Shown here one piece after another: positions 45,193 to 56,537 of a DNA stretch of 64,000 nt. The stretch is taken from contig KQ964256.1 in assembly GCA_001566295.1 (NCBI GenBank), positions 310,001 through 374,000 of the forward strand. Reading direction: 5' to 3'. The notes under the pieces are model-generated. The model did not search any database, was not told where the DNA came from, and worked only from the letters and a program-made list of their open reading frames with translations. Numbering within the stretch: position 1 is the first letter of the stretch; each line of letters begins with the position of its first letter. A program made the position numbers and the translations under genes. Origin of the DNA: Microdochium bolleyi (lineage: Eukaryota; Ascomycota; Sordariomycetes; Xylariales; Microdochiaceae).

Positions 45193-45745
45193 CAACCCTC
45201 GTTCTCCCACACCGTCATTGTCTGTTGTCTCTCTTGACACATGCTTCGCAACAACAACACGAGCCATCCATCCCGCCTTCAACCAACCTCGACTCACACA
45301 GCCCAGGCCTTTGTTACCCTCATCGCCAGAGATCAACCTGCGTTCCACACCAGGGCAACTCACCGCATATCTGTCTTGACAGTATTCAGTCACCAGACTT
45401 TTCCCTTGAAGATCAACTTGAGTCCCACACACCAAGGTCGACAAACAACATCTTTCTGTCTTGACAGCATCCAGTCAGGCACTATTCTTTTGGGATCTAC
45501 CTAAGTCCCACAACAGGCGACCATCGCAAGCCTCTTCCTCGACACCTTTCCAGCCAGGCGCTGCTGTCCAAAGACCAACCTGCGTTCCATAGACCAGGCC
45601 AACCTGACGACAACTCGTTTTCTTGACACGCCCTCTTGTCAAAGTCCAGAACACTATTGCTGAGAGATCAACCCTGAGTCGACACAACAGGTCAAAACAC
45701 AGCATCTCTCCTTTGTCTTGAACAGCATCCAGTCAGACACACTCG
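45193..45745. repeat. degenerate tandem repeat, about seven units
   Basis: A diverged unit recurs with two conserved blocks. Block 1 (consensus GATCAACCTGCGTTCCACAC) begins near 45193, 45281, 45331, 45411, 45493, 45573 and 45666. Block 2 (consensus TCTTGACAGCATCCAGTCAG) begins near 45232, 45374, 45459, 45621 and 45716. Spacing between the later copies is 80-93 bases. It ends about 330 bases before the next gene, so it may lie in its promoter or leader. Units are too diverged to encode one repeated peptide in a single frame. Confidence 0.7.
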
Positions 45746-46074
45746 CACCAAGTCACGCAACACCGAGACACACATCAGTGCCACCGGCTTCCCAGTCAAC
45801 GCCAAAGTCGACAGCTCATCGCGCGCAACAGGTTGAAGAAAGCCATTCATCCATCGAGAAGCTTTCTCAACGCTTGATAAACCACGGCTATCACCAACAA
45901 TCTGTCTAGCCAACCACTGCAACCGTCACGGCGTACCAACAGCAGCAGTAGGTGCCATAAGGATCAGCTACGGCAGTAGGGGCCACAAGTATCAGCTGCA
46001 GCTTCCGCTTCAGCGCCAGGCACACATATCACCGTCACGAATCATCCGAATATCACTGCAAGCCCGTCGCCACA

Positions 46075-46947
46075 ATGGCCCAGCACAAGATCGTCATCGC
46101 CAACGGCAGCAACATGCCCCTGCCCAAGAGTGTCACCGACGCCGTGGCCCTCCACAACGACGGCAGATACCCGACGCCGCCACCCGGCATGCGGCTCTAC
46201 AACTACGGTGCGGCCGGCAGCAAGACTGCCGAGGACTCCGCCATCGCGGTTGGCGAGGCTTTGCCGTCTGTAGCGCCCGACAAGAAGGGCGTTGTCATGG
46301 CCCGCCGCAACTCGGCACCGCAGCTGACGATGCCGATGTTCAAGTCCAAGCCCATGGTCGTTTACATTTGCAGCGAACAAGTCACACCATCGCTGCAGCA
46401 GCCACCACAGTCGCAGTCACAGCGCTGGTGGCCACCGCGGACCATCGAGTCTCGCAGGGCGGACATGAAGGCTGCGGAGCAGAGAGAGCTGCGCAAACTC
46501 CTGGCGTTTGAGATCAACCGGGTGTACGGTCAGAACCTCGCAGTCTGCTGCATAATCAAACATCGGGAGCTGTATCCCTGGGCGGATTTTAGAGCAGGCG
46601 AACGCCTCTTTGACCATAGCGAGACGGTTGAGGAGATCATGGAGGAGATCCTCATCGCACGGCAGCTAGCGTCGGATCAGAAACTTGAGCAGATGCCAGC
46701 GGTGACGAAGAAGGATGTCGAGCAAGCCATATCTGGCGCGAGACAGTTTCTCGAGCCGGAGGTCCAGTGGCATGGGATTCACGACGCCGCGTGGTTCCAG
46801 GCCCAGTCGCGTGCCGAAAAGGTCACACTGATGGTGACACCTCCCCACGAGAGAGCTCTGGGCGAGTGCCGATGCACTATGAGCAAACCCAGCCCATTGG
46901 TGAAGCCTCGCTGCAAACATTGGCCGACTCTGATCGACCTTTCATAG
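46075..46947 (+). CDS. unrecognised protein, 290 residues
   Basis: A single open frame beginning MAQHKIVIANGSNMPLPKS. Composition and codon use match real genes in the window, with a Pro/Gln-rich stretch (SLQQPPQSQSQRWWPP) and a helical middle (RADMKAAEQRELRKLLAFEIN, TVEEIMEEILIARQ). No signal peptide, membrane segment or known domain is seen. The last 28 residues (GECRCTMSKPSPLVKPRCK) look less natural than the reading one frame over, which continues EQTQPIGEASLQTLADSDRP to a stop at 46991; a frameshift or an unseen intron near 46840-46860 is possible. The upstream repeat at 45.2-45.75 kb may belong to its leader. Confidence 0.55.
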   Translation: MAQHKIVIANGSNMPLPKSVTDAVALHNDGRYPTPPPGMRLYNYGAAGSKTAEDSAIAVGEALPSVAPDKKGVVMARRNSAPQLTMPMFKSKPMVVYICSEQVTPSLQQPPQSQSQRWWPPRTIESRRADMKAAEQRELRKLLAFEINRVYGQNLAVCCIIKHRELYPWADFRAGERLFDHSETVEEIMEEILIARQLASDQKLEQMPAVTKKDVEQAISGARQFLEPEVQWHGIHDAAWFQAQSRAEKVTLMVTPPHERALGECRCTMSKPSPLVKPRCKHWPTLIDLS

Positions 46948-48770
46948 AAACGCAACGACGCGCCATGGATATGTACAACAGTGTATTTTGAGAGACAGAG
47001 AGTATATGGGACGGGGATGGAGCTTGGACCGATCTGTATAATTACCAAGACGAGATTGTAAGATCAGATGGAATGGATGACGGAGTGGCAGGATTACATG
47101 CACACATCTGCCAGCCTTGAAGTGTGCCCAGGTGGTGTGCGATGATGTGCTGTGTACAATAGGGCAATGTGCGATGCACAAAGTGGAGGTAGTCTCCAAC
47201 AGTTATTGACGGCACGTGACTTCGTGTCAGACTGGCACTGGCAGCGCGTCGACCGAGTGACTTGTTGTAACTCACATGTGCAGGCACGAGTCAGGCCCAG
47301 TCAGTGCCGATGACGCCAGCGCCGCTGAGCAGCTGCCAAACCCCGTTTCCTGTTTCGCATCAGCACCAGCGTTGATTCTCTGCATGTCTGGGAGTTGCAC
47401 CACGGCCACTGAGCTCCTCTGGAGATTGTGTCCAGCCGCCCAAGGCGCGGCCTGCCCTGCCCTGCCTAGCTCTATCGATGTAGACGCATCGCTCTGAGAA
47501 TCTGCACTGTCGCTTGGCATCCGCCAACGAGTGGGAATCACCAAGTTGGTCCATCGCCCCTTGGAGGCCCAACTGTGAGCCTATGCGGAGGATGCCAAGT
47601 TGATGTGGTTGTCGTTGACGACGGTTGCGCTACAGGCTGGGCATCCTTCAGGCACCTGGATTTGACCCCTGCCGTGTTTACGGTTGATCGGTGGGGTGGC
47701 TGCGCCGCTGCAGAAGAGCGATCGTGCAGTGCATTGGGTGTGCGGCATTTGGCGAGGCGAAATGATGCCAAGTACGAGATGGCGATGCTGTTGCTGCAAG
47801 AAAGAGGGCAGCGGCTTATGCTCGTCCCAAGGCTCCCGGCTTGGACTTGACTGCACTTGACTGCATGTGCCTACGCTCTACCGACCACTGTCAGGCTACA
47901 CGCGGCGAGGGGCGGGGGACGCGTCAAGGCAAGAGCGGCTTCACTGCGTTGCCTAGTCCGGACCTGAAGCTGGGGGACGGAGCACCTTATTGCTCCCTCG
48001 TGCGAGTCAGCTCGCTTGGCAGTCGATTGCTTGTCGCACAACTGCAACATTTGATCCAGCGCCTGCACAACATTTGCCTCAAAGTTACGGTATCCAGCTT
48101 TGCTCACCCAACCGTGTCCTCCGTGCTGGGCCAGGATCCGCTGCTGTTGCTTAATTGAACAGGGCGTGCCTGCAGGTGGTCCAACGTGGTGCAAGTGGGC
48201 TGGGCATCCGAGGTCTGGCAGGTCACGACCACACACGCACGCGTTGAGCCTTCCCGCACCGCTGCTTGCGTCGACCGCCCACCAAGTGGGCTGCCCACGA
48301 CCAGGTACAACCGCCTCGTCAATCCGCAGCCATACGCAGCCGGCCTGCCACTCTCACACCTTCTCACTACTCCTGGAAACAACGGCCTGCTCGCTCTCGT
48401 ATGCTTCAGCGGCTCCTCCAGCCCGGCCTCTCGTCCTCGTTGCTTCCAGCGCAGTCTGCAGCTCACGCGTCGGTGCCGATTGCCCAGGTGCCTCACAGTG
48501 CCTGCCACACGCCCACAGCGGTCCTCGCACGCAATTGACAGGACGCGCCCACCGCACCGCACCGACTCCTCCACTCCCGCTCCCCTCATCCCACACGCGA
48601 CGACAACGCGGGCTCCCGCAACTTTCCCCGTGGTGTCGTTGCCCGCTGCAGACACGCTTGTCCTCAGAGCGGCCCAAGCCCGTCCGCGGGAACCACGACA
48701 CACCCAACGCGTCAACCCCGACGGGTATCTCGTCTTTTCTCCTGTACTTTCCAGCATCTGCTTGCCAGAC
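46948..48770. other. spacer and leader of the Whi5-like gene
   Basis: 1.8 kb without a supportable gene. From about 48186 to 48770 the frame of the next gene stays open but holds no ATG, so it is treated as leader. Confidence 0.45.
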
Positions 48771-50288
48771 ATGTCACAACCCGCGGCCGGCGTGCTGCCC
48801 ACGCCTGACACGGCCAGCGGCTATGCCCAGCCCCACCACGACTCGAGTACAGAATCGCAGTCGACCACAGCCACCAACGACACTGACCGCGTCTTCACTC
48901 CTCCCGGCAGCGACAGCGGTCGGAGCAGCGGTAATCCACCGGCTGCCCCTTCAAGTCAGGACTCCCAGCTCTTCCAACTCTCAGAGCTCGCTGCCGCACG
49001 GGACAAGATACCAGAGGCTGAAGAGAACATGGCCGTTTCTCGCAAGCGGACCGCAGACGGTGCCGTCAAGCACACCCGCCACGGATCACTTGTGTCGCCC
49101 AACAAGATTAGCCACTCGAGGAATACAAGCACTGTCAGCATGGCATCCACAACAGGCAGCCGGATAGGAGAGGTGCGGTTCCTTGTCTAGCAGTAACTCG
49201 CGTGTAAACACCTGTACTGACCATCTTCACAGCTCTCTGCCGAGCTCCGGGCCAAGCTGTCATATGCAATGGTTAAAGTCAACAACGGCTGGCAGGGACA
49301 TTCGATCGAGGAGGTCGAGTCTCTCGCATCCCAAGTCGCCTCGCCAACCTCCAGCACCTCGACAATACACGCAAGGAATCGCGCCTCCGCCAGCCCTCGT
49401 GTTCCTTTTGCTCCCAGTAAGATTGGATATGCTAGTGCCGTGACCAGCCCGGCTGTGCAACATCCCCAGTCGAATCGCGGCTACGACTCCGTTTGGAAAG
49501 ACTCTGTCAATAGACCACGAAGCTCGACATCTCCGGGCGGTGCCCAGGTCCCTACACTCGCTCCGCCCGCCCCTATCCGTGCCGGAGAGCACAATTACTC
49601 AAATCCACGGCGGAACTCGAATGCGAGGTACACGCCGGCTTACCTCTCACATCCATCGCTTGCCTCGCCGCACACGCCAGCCCAGCCGAGTCCTCTGCAG
49701 AGCACGCCGGGCCAGTCGATACTGCGCACGCCACAGCTTGACCCGATCTTGTTTTCTCCACACCAAAACTTCCGCGAACAGGAGGCACTGGAGACTCTTG
49801 TGTTCATGAGCAGCCCGGGAAACTCGGCCAACATGAAGCACAATTTGCCGGCAGGACAGGCGTCACAAGTCAAACCTGGCACACGCACGGCTCTGCCGAC
49901 CTCGCGGTTGGGCCCTGGGGTGGAAAACCAGGTCAATGGGCGCAAGAGCCTGCCCAGCGGCCGCCCTCAGCAGAGCACTGGGACACCGGCCAAGCACGTG
50001 GGTTTTGCAAATTCGCCGAGTGCTATGAGCGCTATGGATGTCGACGAGTCCCAGTCGTCGCCACAACAGCACGGGACCCCACGGCGGCGGACTGTGGGCC
50101 ACGGCTCGCGTCCTTCCCTCTCGATGCCAGCCGGACTAAGCGGTGCAAGTCGTTCCCGTCCGACACTACAAGACGAAGATATCGAGCGCATGCTGGACCA
50201 GGTCGGGGCAGACAGCTCCGACTCTGAAGGGGAGATATCGTTGCCGCCCGGGCTGCGGAGGCGGGGGGCCGCTGGGGTCGGTGTTTGA
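48771..50288 (+). CDS. Whi5/Nrm1-like G1/S transcriptional repressor
   Basis: Exons 48771-49172 and 49233-50288 (60-base intron, GTGCGG donor, CTGAC branch site, CAG acceptor) give 485 residues. The exon joint is followed by ELRAKLSYAMVKVNNGWQ and HSIEEVESLASQ (about 135-167), the short motif of the Whi5/Nrm1 family that docks on SBF/MBF transcription factors. The rest is disordered, Ser/Pro/Thr/Gln-rich, with many SP and TP sites (for example RPRSSTSPGG, SPHTPAQPSP, LRTPQLDPILFSP), in keeping with CDK control of this family. A second conserved-looking block is LETLVFMSSPGNSANMKH. The C-terminus ends with acidic DEDIERMLDQVGADSSDSEGE. Likely nuclear. The donor is not canonical at +3 to +6, but frame and motif continuity support the joint. 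Confidence 0.8.
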
Positions 50289-52363
50289 AAAGAACCTCTG
50301 GGTACGTTTGGGTTTAGGTGATATTTTGTGCTACGGCAGCACGCCGCACAGTTGCAGCGAATATCCTTTGGTCGTGCCTCCTCTTTCCGGGGCATAGACA
50401 CACATCTGCATTGCGATTTCCGGTCCAATCATCCACGGCATGCCCGCATAGGAGCTAGCATTGGGATCTCATTTGGAGTGCAGATTCCTGGGATATTCAT
50501 CACGTCACGAGCATCATGAGATGGCGTTCTTGGTTTATATACATCAAAACGATGACAAATTCAACTCTGCAAAACCCCGTGCCTCCCCGCCGCTTGCTCG
50601 TCGTGGACAGGACGAATGGGGAGGGCGGGCCTTCCCGCGCGGCAGATGCATGCAATGGAGATCATTCCCGTCCCTTTGTTGCTTCTTTGAGGCTCCATGT
50701 TTGCTTTCTTGTTTGCTAGCTCTGCAGATAGGAGTGCGGAGGAATGTGCTTGTTGCTTTTTCTCACAGCTTGGCTCCATGTACCCCTGGCCCTGGCGGGG
50801 GTGGGGTCGTCACCATCGCTCTAAGGTCAGGGGTCCAGCAAGCATCGACGGTTACGCGGGGCAAGGCTTGCCACTTGTAGACTCGGACAGAGGCAGACAA
50901 GCCGGACCAACTCGGCACGACTACGGCCATACTGAACTGGGACCGTTGTCCATCCTCCGGCAAGTTGCCTGCGCGCGCGGGACGGCGGTCCAGCTGTTCG
51001 TGTCAACTGACCCACATGACGCCCACTGAACGGCCCCGCCATGGATCAGGGTCCTTGAGGTGTGCATGTCTTGCATTCCTGACCCTCCCTCACGTCCACG
51101 TGGGCCAGTTGAGCCATAGGGCTGACAGCACGCGCCAGCCTGCCTCTGCGACACAGGCAGCCAAGCTGAAGAACAATATGTTGTATCTGGGCAGGGATCG
51201 GGACAGCCGAAGGCCTTTGTCAGCTGTTCTCCTTGCCGGTATAGCTGAACATGCGGCCCCCCGGTGTCTTTTCCCCCCATCTGACAGCTCCCGGGTTGTG
51301 AGCGTGGCGCCCACAAGCCTTGGAAGGTGATGAAGGAGAAATGGGAAAGTGGCTTGCAGCCGGGAGCCTGCTCGTGGACGCAAGGATGTGGTCTGGTAAC
51401 ACGAGGATATCCCATCGTGGGTTGAGACTTGGCAGTCATGGCTGTGCGCCTGCTCCCGCAGCCCTCGCATGAGACTGTCTGTGAATGACTGCGAGGACTG
51501 CTGGGACAAGTCAGCTGGCGTGGGCACAACTCCTTTCAGGACTCCTGCTGCAGAATTTGAAGTGCGTTGCTATTTGGCATTTGACTGAAATCGAACCTCG
51601 GGAAACCCTTCTCCTGTTCCGACACCAAGCCTCAGTACACACCACACCAAGACCAATGACCTTCTCACCTCTTCGCCTCTGCGAAAGGCTCATTCATCTT
51701 CCTGATCGTCAATCTTCACCTCTCACGTCATTCACAAAGATCTACGGCACCAGCCAGCCTACACCAAGTGGAACCACGATCCACGGAGGAATGAGCCGTT
51801 CTCCATTGTTCTTTGCTTCCCACAGCGCAGCAACCTCGAGCCACACTGGAGTTTTGAGTGCTGCTTGGCGAACTCCATTGCGACTCAGCGCCCGTCTGAC
51901 CTACCTATCCTTCATCTCGTTGCTTGGTACGCCTGCTGAGGTACGTGTGCGCGCTTCCCCTCTCTGCGATTCTCAGCTCTCCGCCCCGGAGGAAGTCTTT
52001 TGCTGGCGAGGTCAGCTCAGCTCGCCACGTGCAAGTAGCAGCAGCAAACAGCACAGCTGACTCACAGCACGCAGCAACGCCACCACGCAACACGGCTTAC
52101 ATGCGTCTCTCTCACCTGAAGTACCACGGCAACTCCCGACGCGATAGCTGGCTGCTTTTGTCGCGCACCTCTCACATTTGAGGCAAACACGTCCGCCTCC
52201 TTCCACCAAGAACAAACAGTGGCATCACAAATCCCGCCATTTCCACCTCGCCTAGCACCACATCGCATCACATCACATCATATCACAGCATAGCGCAGCA
52301 CAGCATAGCACAGCACAGCACACTGCACTTAGGCATCCAGACACAGCACGAGCGACACCAAAT
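50289..52363. other. 2.1-kb intergenic region
   Basis: No supportable gene. The longest frame (50921-51529, minus) is Cys/Gly/Ser-rich with no motif. It includes the pentamer repeat upstream of the next gene. Confidence 0.45.
52253..52325. repeat. CATCA/CAGCA pentamer microsatellite
   Basis: A run of five-base units that changes from CATCA to CAGCA and CATAG variants along its length, directly upstream of the ATG at 52364. Confidence 0.7.
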
Positions 52364-53575
52364 ATGGCAGCGGCAGAGTACTTCACCAACCACCCGGGCA
52401 GCTCGCCGGCTCCGCCCGCACTGGTGACGCCGCCACCAATCCCGATGCCAGTACCACGAGTACCGTCCCCGCGCCGAGAGCGTCCGGGGCATGTCGCAAA
52501 TGTGCATGACAACAACAACAACAACAACAACAACGGGCTGCTGACGCCGCAACCGCTTCATGGGGAAGGCGGCCGCCGGAGGAGTAAGTCGAGGGACGGC
52601 AGTCGCGATGATGGGGATGACCGCCGGCAGCGACACCGCCGCCATCATGACGGAGACAGCGATCGCGCTGCTGATCACGATGACGAGGATGGGGAACGGC
52701 GGAGGAGGAGGCGACACAGCCACCACTCGCGCGAGCGAAGCCGCCTCCGCGACGAGTCCGATAACCATGATCGCCCCCGTCGTCACGGCAGCAGACGTCG
52801 CGGCGACAGTAACGACAAAGACTCCAGCAGCTCAGGCGACCGCCAGCATCACCGCCGCCGTAGTCATCGGCGCAGCAGTAGCAGCAACAGCGACTCAGGC
52901 AAGGATACCCGCCGCCGCCATAGTAAGGACAGATCCCAGCGCCACCGCTCCGACGACCGCTCTGGCGACGACTACCGCGAGCGGAGGACCCAGAGCAAGG
53001 ACAAAGACCAAGACCAGGACCAGGACCGCTCCCTGGGCGCGACCCTCCTCGGCGCCGCGGCGGGTGGCACCATGGGGAAACAGAAGATGGGCACCGGCGG
53101 CCTGGGCACGGTGCTCATGTCGGCACTCGGCGCCGTGCTTGCGAACAAGGTCGAGGACAAGTTCAAGGAGAGCCACAACCACCGCAAGGACGACCATGAT
53201 GATGATGCGAGGAGGCGTCACGGACACAGCAAGCATGACCGGCGAGATTCGCACTCTTCGTCACAGCACGGCCGCCATGGTCATTCTTCACATGCTTCTT
53301 CGCATGGCCATGGTCATCACCACAGGCGCCACCGCCACGGAGGTAGCGGCAGCAGTGGAGGCAGCGGTGACCACCACGGCCATCATGGGAGCAGCAGCAA
53401 CGACGCTGGCGGCCATCGCCGCCACCACAGGAGGAAGACGAGCCGCAGCCGCAGCAGGGGCCACCACAGCCACCGCGATCGCAGCGCAGGCGACAGTGGC
53501 GCGGGCGGCCTGCGCGGCGCGCTTGAGGGTCTGAACCTCGGATCCAGCGAACGCCGTGAGGACAGGCGGCACTGA
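52364..53575 (+). CDS. low-complexity His/Arg/Asp/Ser-rich protein with central glycine zipper
   Basis: One exon of 403 residues. The N-terminal 60 residues are Pro-rich with an Asn8 run. Residues 68-215 and 275-403 are dense in Arg, Ser, Asp and His (RRRRRRHSHHSRERSR, RRSHRRSSSSNSDSGKD, HGHGHHHRRHRHGG), with RS dipeptides. Between them (about 222-270) is a hydrophobic block, SLGATLLGAAAGGTMGKQK and GGLGTVLMSALGAVLANKV, with a GxxxG spacing typical of glycine-zipper membrane or self-association segments. No signal peptide. Fungal proteins of this layout are mostly unannotated; a role in phase separation or the cell periphery is a guess. The frame is real by codon use and by the single ATG-to-stop opening, but the tail is open to other readings. 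Confidence 0.6.
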   Translation: MAAAEYFTNHPGSSPAPPALVTPPPIPMPVPRVPSPRRERPGHVANVHDNNNNNNNNGLLTPQPLHGEGGRRRSKSRDGSRDDGDDRRQRHRRHHDGDSDRAADHDDEDGERRRRRRHSHHSRERSRLRDESDNHDRPRRHGSRRRGDSNDKDSSSSGDRQHHRRRSHRRSSSSNSDSGKDTRRRHSKDRSQRHRSDDRSGDDYRERRTQSKDKDQDQDQDRSLGATLLGAAAGGTMGKQKMGTGGLGTVLMSALGAVLANKVEDKFKESHNHRKDDHDDDARRRHGHSKHDRRDSHSSSQHGRHGHSSHASSHGHGHHHRRHRHGGSGSSGGSGDHHGHHGSSSNDAGGHRRHHRRKTSRSRSRGHHSHRDRSAGDSGAGGLRGALEGLNLGSSERREDRRH

Positions 53576-54380
53576 GGCGGACCGTGTCTAGCAGTGGAAG
53601 GGGGGAGGATGGAGTGAGAGGGATCCGGACTGAACGCCGGGTCGCGTACAGCGGACGACGGACGACGGACGACGGATGGTTTGGTCTCGGCGCGTGGTCA
53701 CGGTCATGGTCGTGAAGCCAGGGCCTGGCCAGTGAAAGCGACGGCCTCGCTTATCGTACGCGTCACATCTGGTCTTTTGTTCATCTTCATGCACCAGCCT
53801 GGGGAAGGATAGGCTGTTTGTCTGTCTGTCTATCTGACACATGGACAGCACGAGTTTTGGCTTTTTCGTTTGTTCTTTGGCTTCGATACCCCTCCTCACC
53901 AGTCTTGAGGAATGGTTTGATGATAACGACGTAGCTTCTTTTTATCGACATGAATGAATGTATGCATATTCGTTAAACACCTCTGGATCTTTCTGTAGCT
54001 CGGTAGTAAAGACGAGTTTTATGACAGCTTGCTAGCGTTCTACTGCGACCAGCGAGTTTCTACACATAACTAGTATCCCTTCATCATCATTTAAAAAGTC
54101 GCACGGTCTACGATGTAGGTAGCCAGCTGCATTTTGCATCGCATTTGTAGCCGGGCGGTGGTCAAAGAACGTCAATAAATCTATGTATATATTGCAAGAA
54201 TAAAGCCTGTCGCGCAATGATAAAAATTTGGAAATGCGATCCTGACTTGCACAATCCTGCCACGCAAAAGCGTGGCCCGACTGCCTGCCGCGTATCGACC
54301 TGCAACTAGCACCTGTCCCAAGCGCTGCGAGTGATACAACGGAACCCCTATCCACCAAACACACACACACACCACCACAT
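53576..54380. other. convergent spacer
   Basis: The 3' flanks of the two converging genes. It contains a GGACGAC repeat (about 53652-53677), TCTG units near 53820 and an AC run (about 54356-54375). No gene is seen. Confidence 0.45.
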
Positions 54381-55420
54381 CTAGATGGTCCCCTTGCTGT
54401 TTCCGGACCTGGCCTTGCGGGTGCGGTAGGCGTCGCGGTGGTTGTACCGCTCGTACGTGCCGAACCCGTAGGCGCTGAAGCCGATGATCGTCCAGACGAC
54501 CGCGATCCAGAGGCCGATGGGCTCAATCAGGATGTTGACTCCCGGGACGACGAACGCGGCGGTGCCGTTGGCCAGCGCGGCTTTCACGTCGTCGACGGCG
54601 AGCTGGGCGCGCGCAAAGTCGGACAGGGTGACGTCGTTGGAGAATATGCCGTTGACGAAGATGGCCTCGTTGGAGGTGACCTGCGTGCTGACCTGTTGGC
54701 CGCGCAGGTTTGTTGCTGTGAGGGAGACGGTGGGTGTGATCCAGGACTCGAGGAGGCCCCTGAGTACAGGGTGGTGTTAGTGAAAGTCATTCGTTGATAT
54801 GCTAGGTACAGGCCCGGGGCGGCAGCTTACTTATCAACCTGGTCGGCGAGCTTCTCGCCATCGATGGTGCCGGCGAGCTGGTATGTCCGGATCAGCACAG
54901 GCGCCTGTGCATTCTGCCGGCGCATGAGCTTGAGCTCTGCACTGTCGCTGGCGGTAGCCACTACGTTCGATACGAGCATGACAGAGGCTCCCGAGAAGGC
55001 AACTCGCGCCGCGACGTTGGCGGGGGCAACCCCAGCAAAGTCTCCCGACGCGCTAGAGACCTGGAAGAGACGCAGGTCGGCCATGAACTTGCCGCTGCCG
55101 ACGGAGGAGTCGAGGCTCATGAGGTTGTAACAGACCGAAGTGCCGGACGGGTTGGTGGCGCCGGACAGCTGGCCGAGGGCGTCGATACAGGCCTTGGTGG
55201 TATCTCTTTCCCATTTGGCCATGTCGATGGAGCCGTTGACAATGGTGTTGTTCTGCTGCTGGGTCTGCCGGCGGTCGAGCATGGCGGCGTCCGGGAGGAT
55301 GCCTTCGAGCGCCCGGGGCTGCTCCTGGTTCTGCATTTGAGGGTCGGCACTGTCCTCGAACCACTTGGCCTGGGCGAGGGCGACCAGGCTCGAGGCCATG
55401 AGAACTCTGAGCGAGGGCAT
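54381..55420 (-). CDS. secreted/single-pass membrane protein, unrecognised
   Basis: Exons 55420-54831 and 54759-54381 (71-base intron, GTAAGC donor, CAG acceptor) give 322 residues. Residues 1-18 are a signal peptide (VLMASSLVALAQAKW). The lumenal part has KWERDTTKACIDALG and SVCYNLMSLDSSVGSGKF, with conserved-looking Cys and several N-glycosylation sites (NNTIVNGS, NGTAA). Residues 276-298 (EPIGLWIAVVWTIIGFSAYG) form one membrane segment, followed by a short basic tail (RYNHRDAYRTRKARSG). Type I topology is likely. The family is unknown to me; the predicted ER or plasma-membrane location rests on these signals only. Confidence 0.75.
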
Positions 55421-56537
55421 CTTGGGTTGATTAAAGATGGAAGGTTTTTAACCTGGACGAGAGGGTGCGCGTTGTATTCGAATTAGGAGACCCGGCCGGC
55501 GGAAAAGCACAGAGTTGGTGGTAGTGCGGTGACGAGAAGCGAGAGAACGGGTCGGAGCTGGAGGGTATCGAAGAAGCGAAGACAGGCGAGAGACGAACAA
55601 GGAATTAGGGACCGGCCCTTGGCGACGACAAGACCGACGAGAAGAAGACGACGCTGTGGAAGCGCGGATGATGGTTGATTACGGTGAAAACATGAGGAAG
55701 GGATCCAGGCACGGAGGTGAGGCAGGCCAGGAGAAGAGGCTCTTGGAGGTTGCAACAGCAAGGAGGGCTGGCCGGGGTCGCGACAGGGATCCCGTCATGG
55801 ATGCCGCGAGGCCTTTGGGAGTCCAACGGTCTGCGACAGGGGCTTTCACGATGTCGCGGGTCGGGCCAGACATGGACGTGTGCAGGGCACCGCTTTCACG
55901 TAAGCAGAGTCTGCTCCGGAGTGTGCTCTGGAGAGCATTGCCTGTAGAGAGGTACGCAATGGCTCGGTGGTGAACAGGTGCAAGTGGTGTGACACGGCGA
56001 AGTGGAAGCGCAAGGTGTCAGGGGCGTGTTGCAGGTGTGTCGCAGGACCGGGGTCGGCCGGTGGGGGCCCAGCAGCGGGACTGCAAACACTCAGCCGCGC
56101 GCCTGCCTCAGCGTGAAACACCGCCCACGTCCACACACTCGACATCACCATTCAAGGTTGGCCGTCTGATGACGCTACCTCTTGAGGAACCACTACTACT
56201 GTACACCACTGGATGCATTGCTGTTGGCAGCGACAAAGTGGTTGTCTACCACAATCCACCGTACTCACGATGCCTCCACCTGTCGCCGCAACCACTGCAC
56301 AACAAGCTCGTCGACACCAATGCTCGCAGCCTGACAATAACATAATTACGTTCTCCTCGTAAATCATAGTGATCCAAACTATTTCCAAGTACGCGTATCC
56401 ACGGGATATCATAAACAGCACGGAAGCAGCAAACACACAAGGCTAGCCCGCGGCCCCTACAGCCGCCGGCAGGGATATCGTTCAGTAACCTTGCACAAAC
56501 TCCACAAACGCCTCGCTCGGGACACGCATAGCCTCCC
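55421..56537. other. spacer between two minus-strand genes
   Basis: 1.1 kb, the promoter of the upstream membrane-protein gene and the 3' flank of the glycosyltransferase. Frames here lack motifs. Nothing else is seen. Confidence 0.45.

Larger units (their letters stand above)
43321..46074. other. 2.75-kb intergenic region
   Basis: Holds the thiolase 3' flank, a CT microsatellite (about 43707-43738), a TCG run (44863-44895) and the degenerate repeat at 45193-45740. Frames at 44848-45237 are Ser-rich chance readings of the TCG run. Confidence 0.45.

Noticed and set aside
50921..51529. 202-residue minus-strand frame
   Set aside because: Cys/Gly/Ser-rich chance frame with no motif; several overlapping frames of similar length.
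52560..53534. 324-residue Ala/Thr-rich frame on the plus strand
   Set aside because: Shifted reading of the same repeats as the His/Arg-rich gene; it is monotonous Ala/Thr and starts internally.
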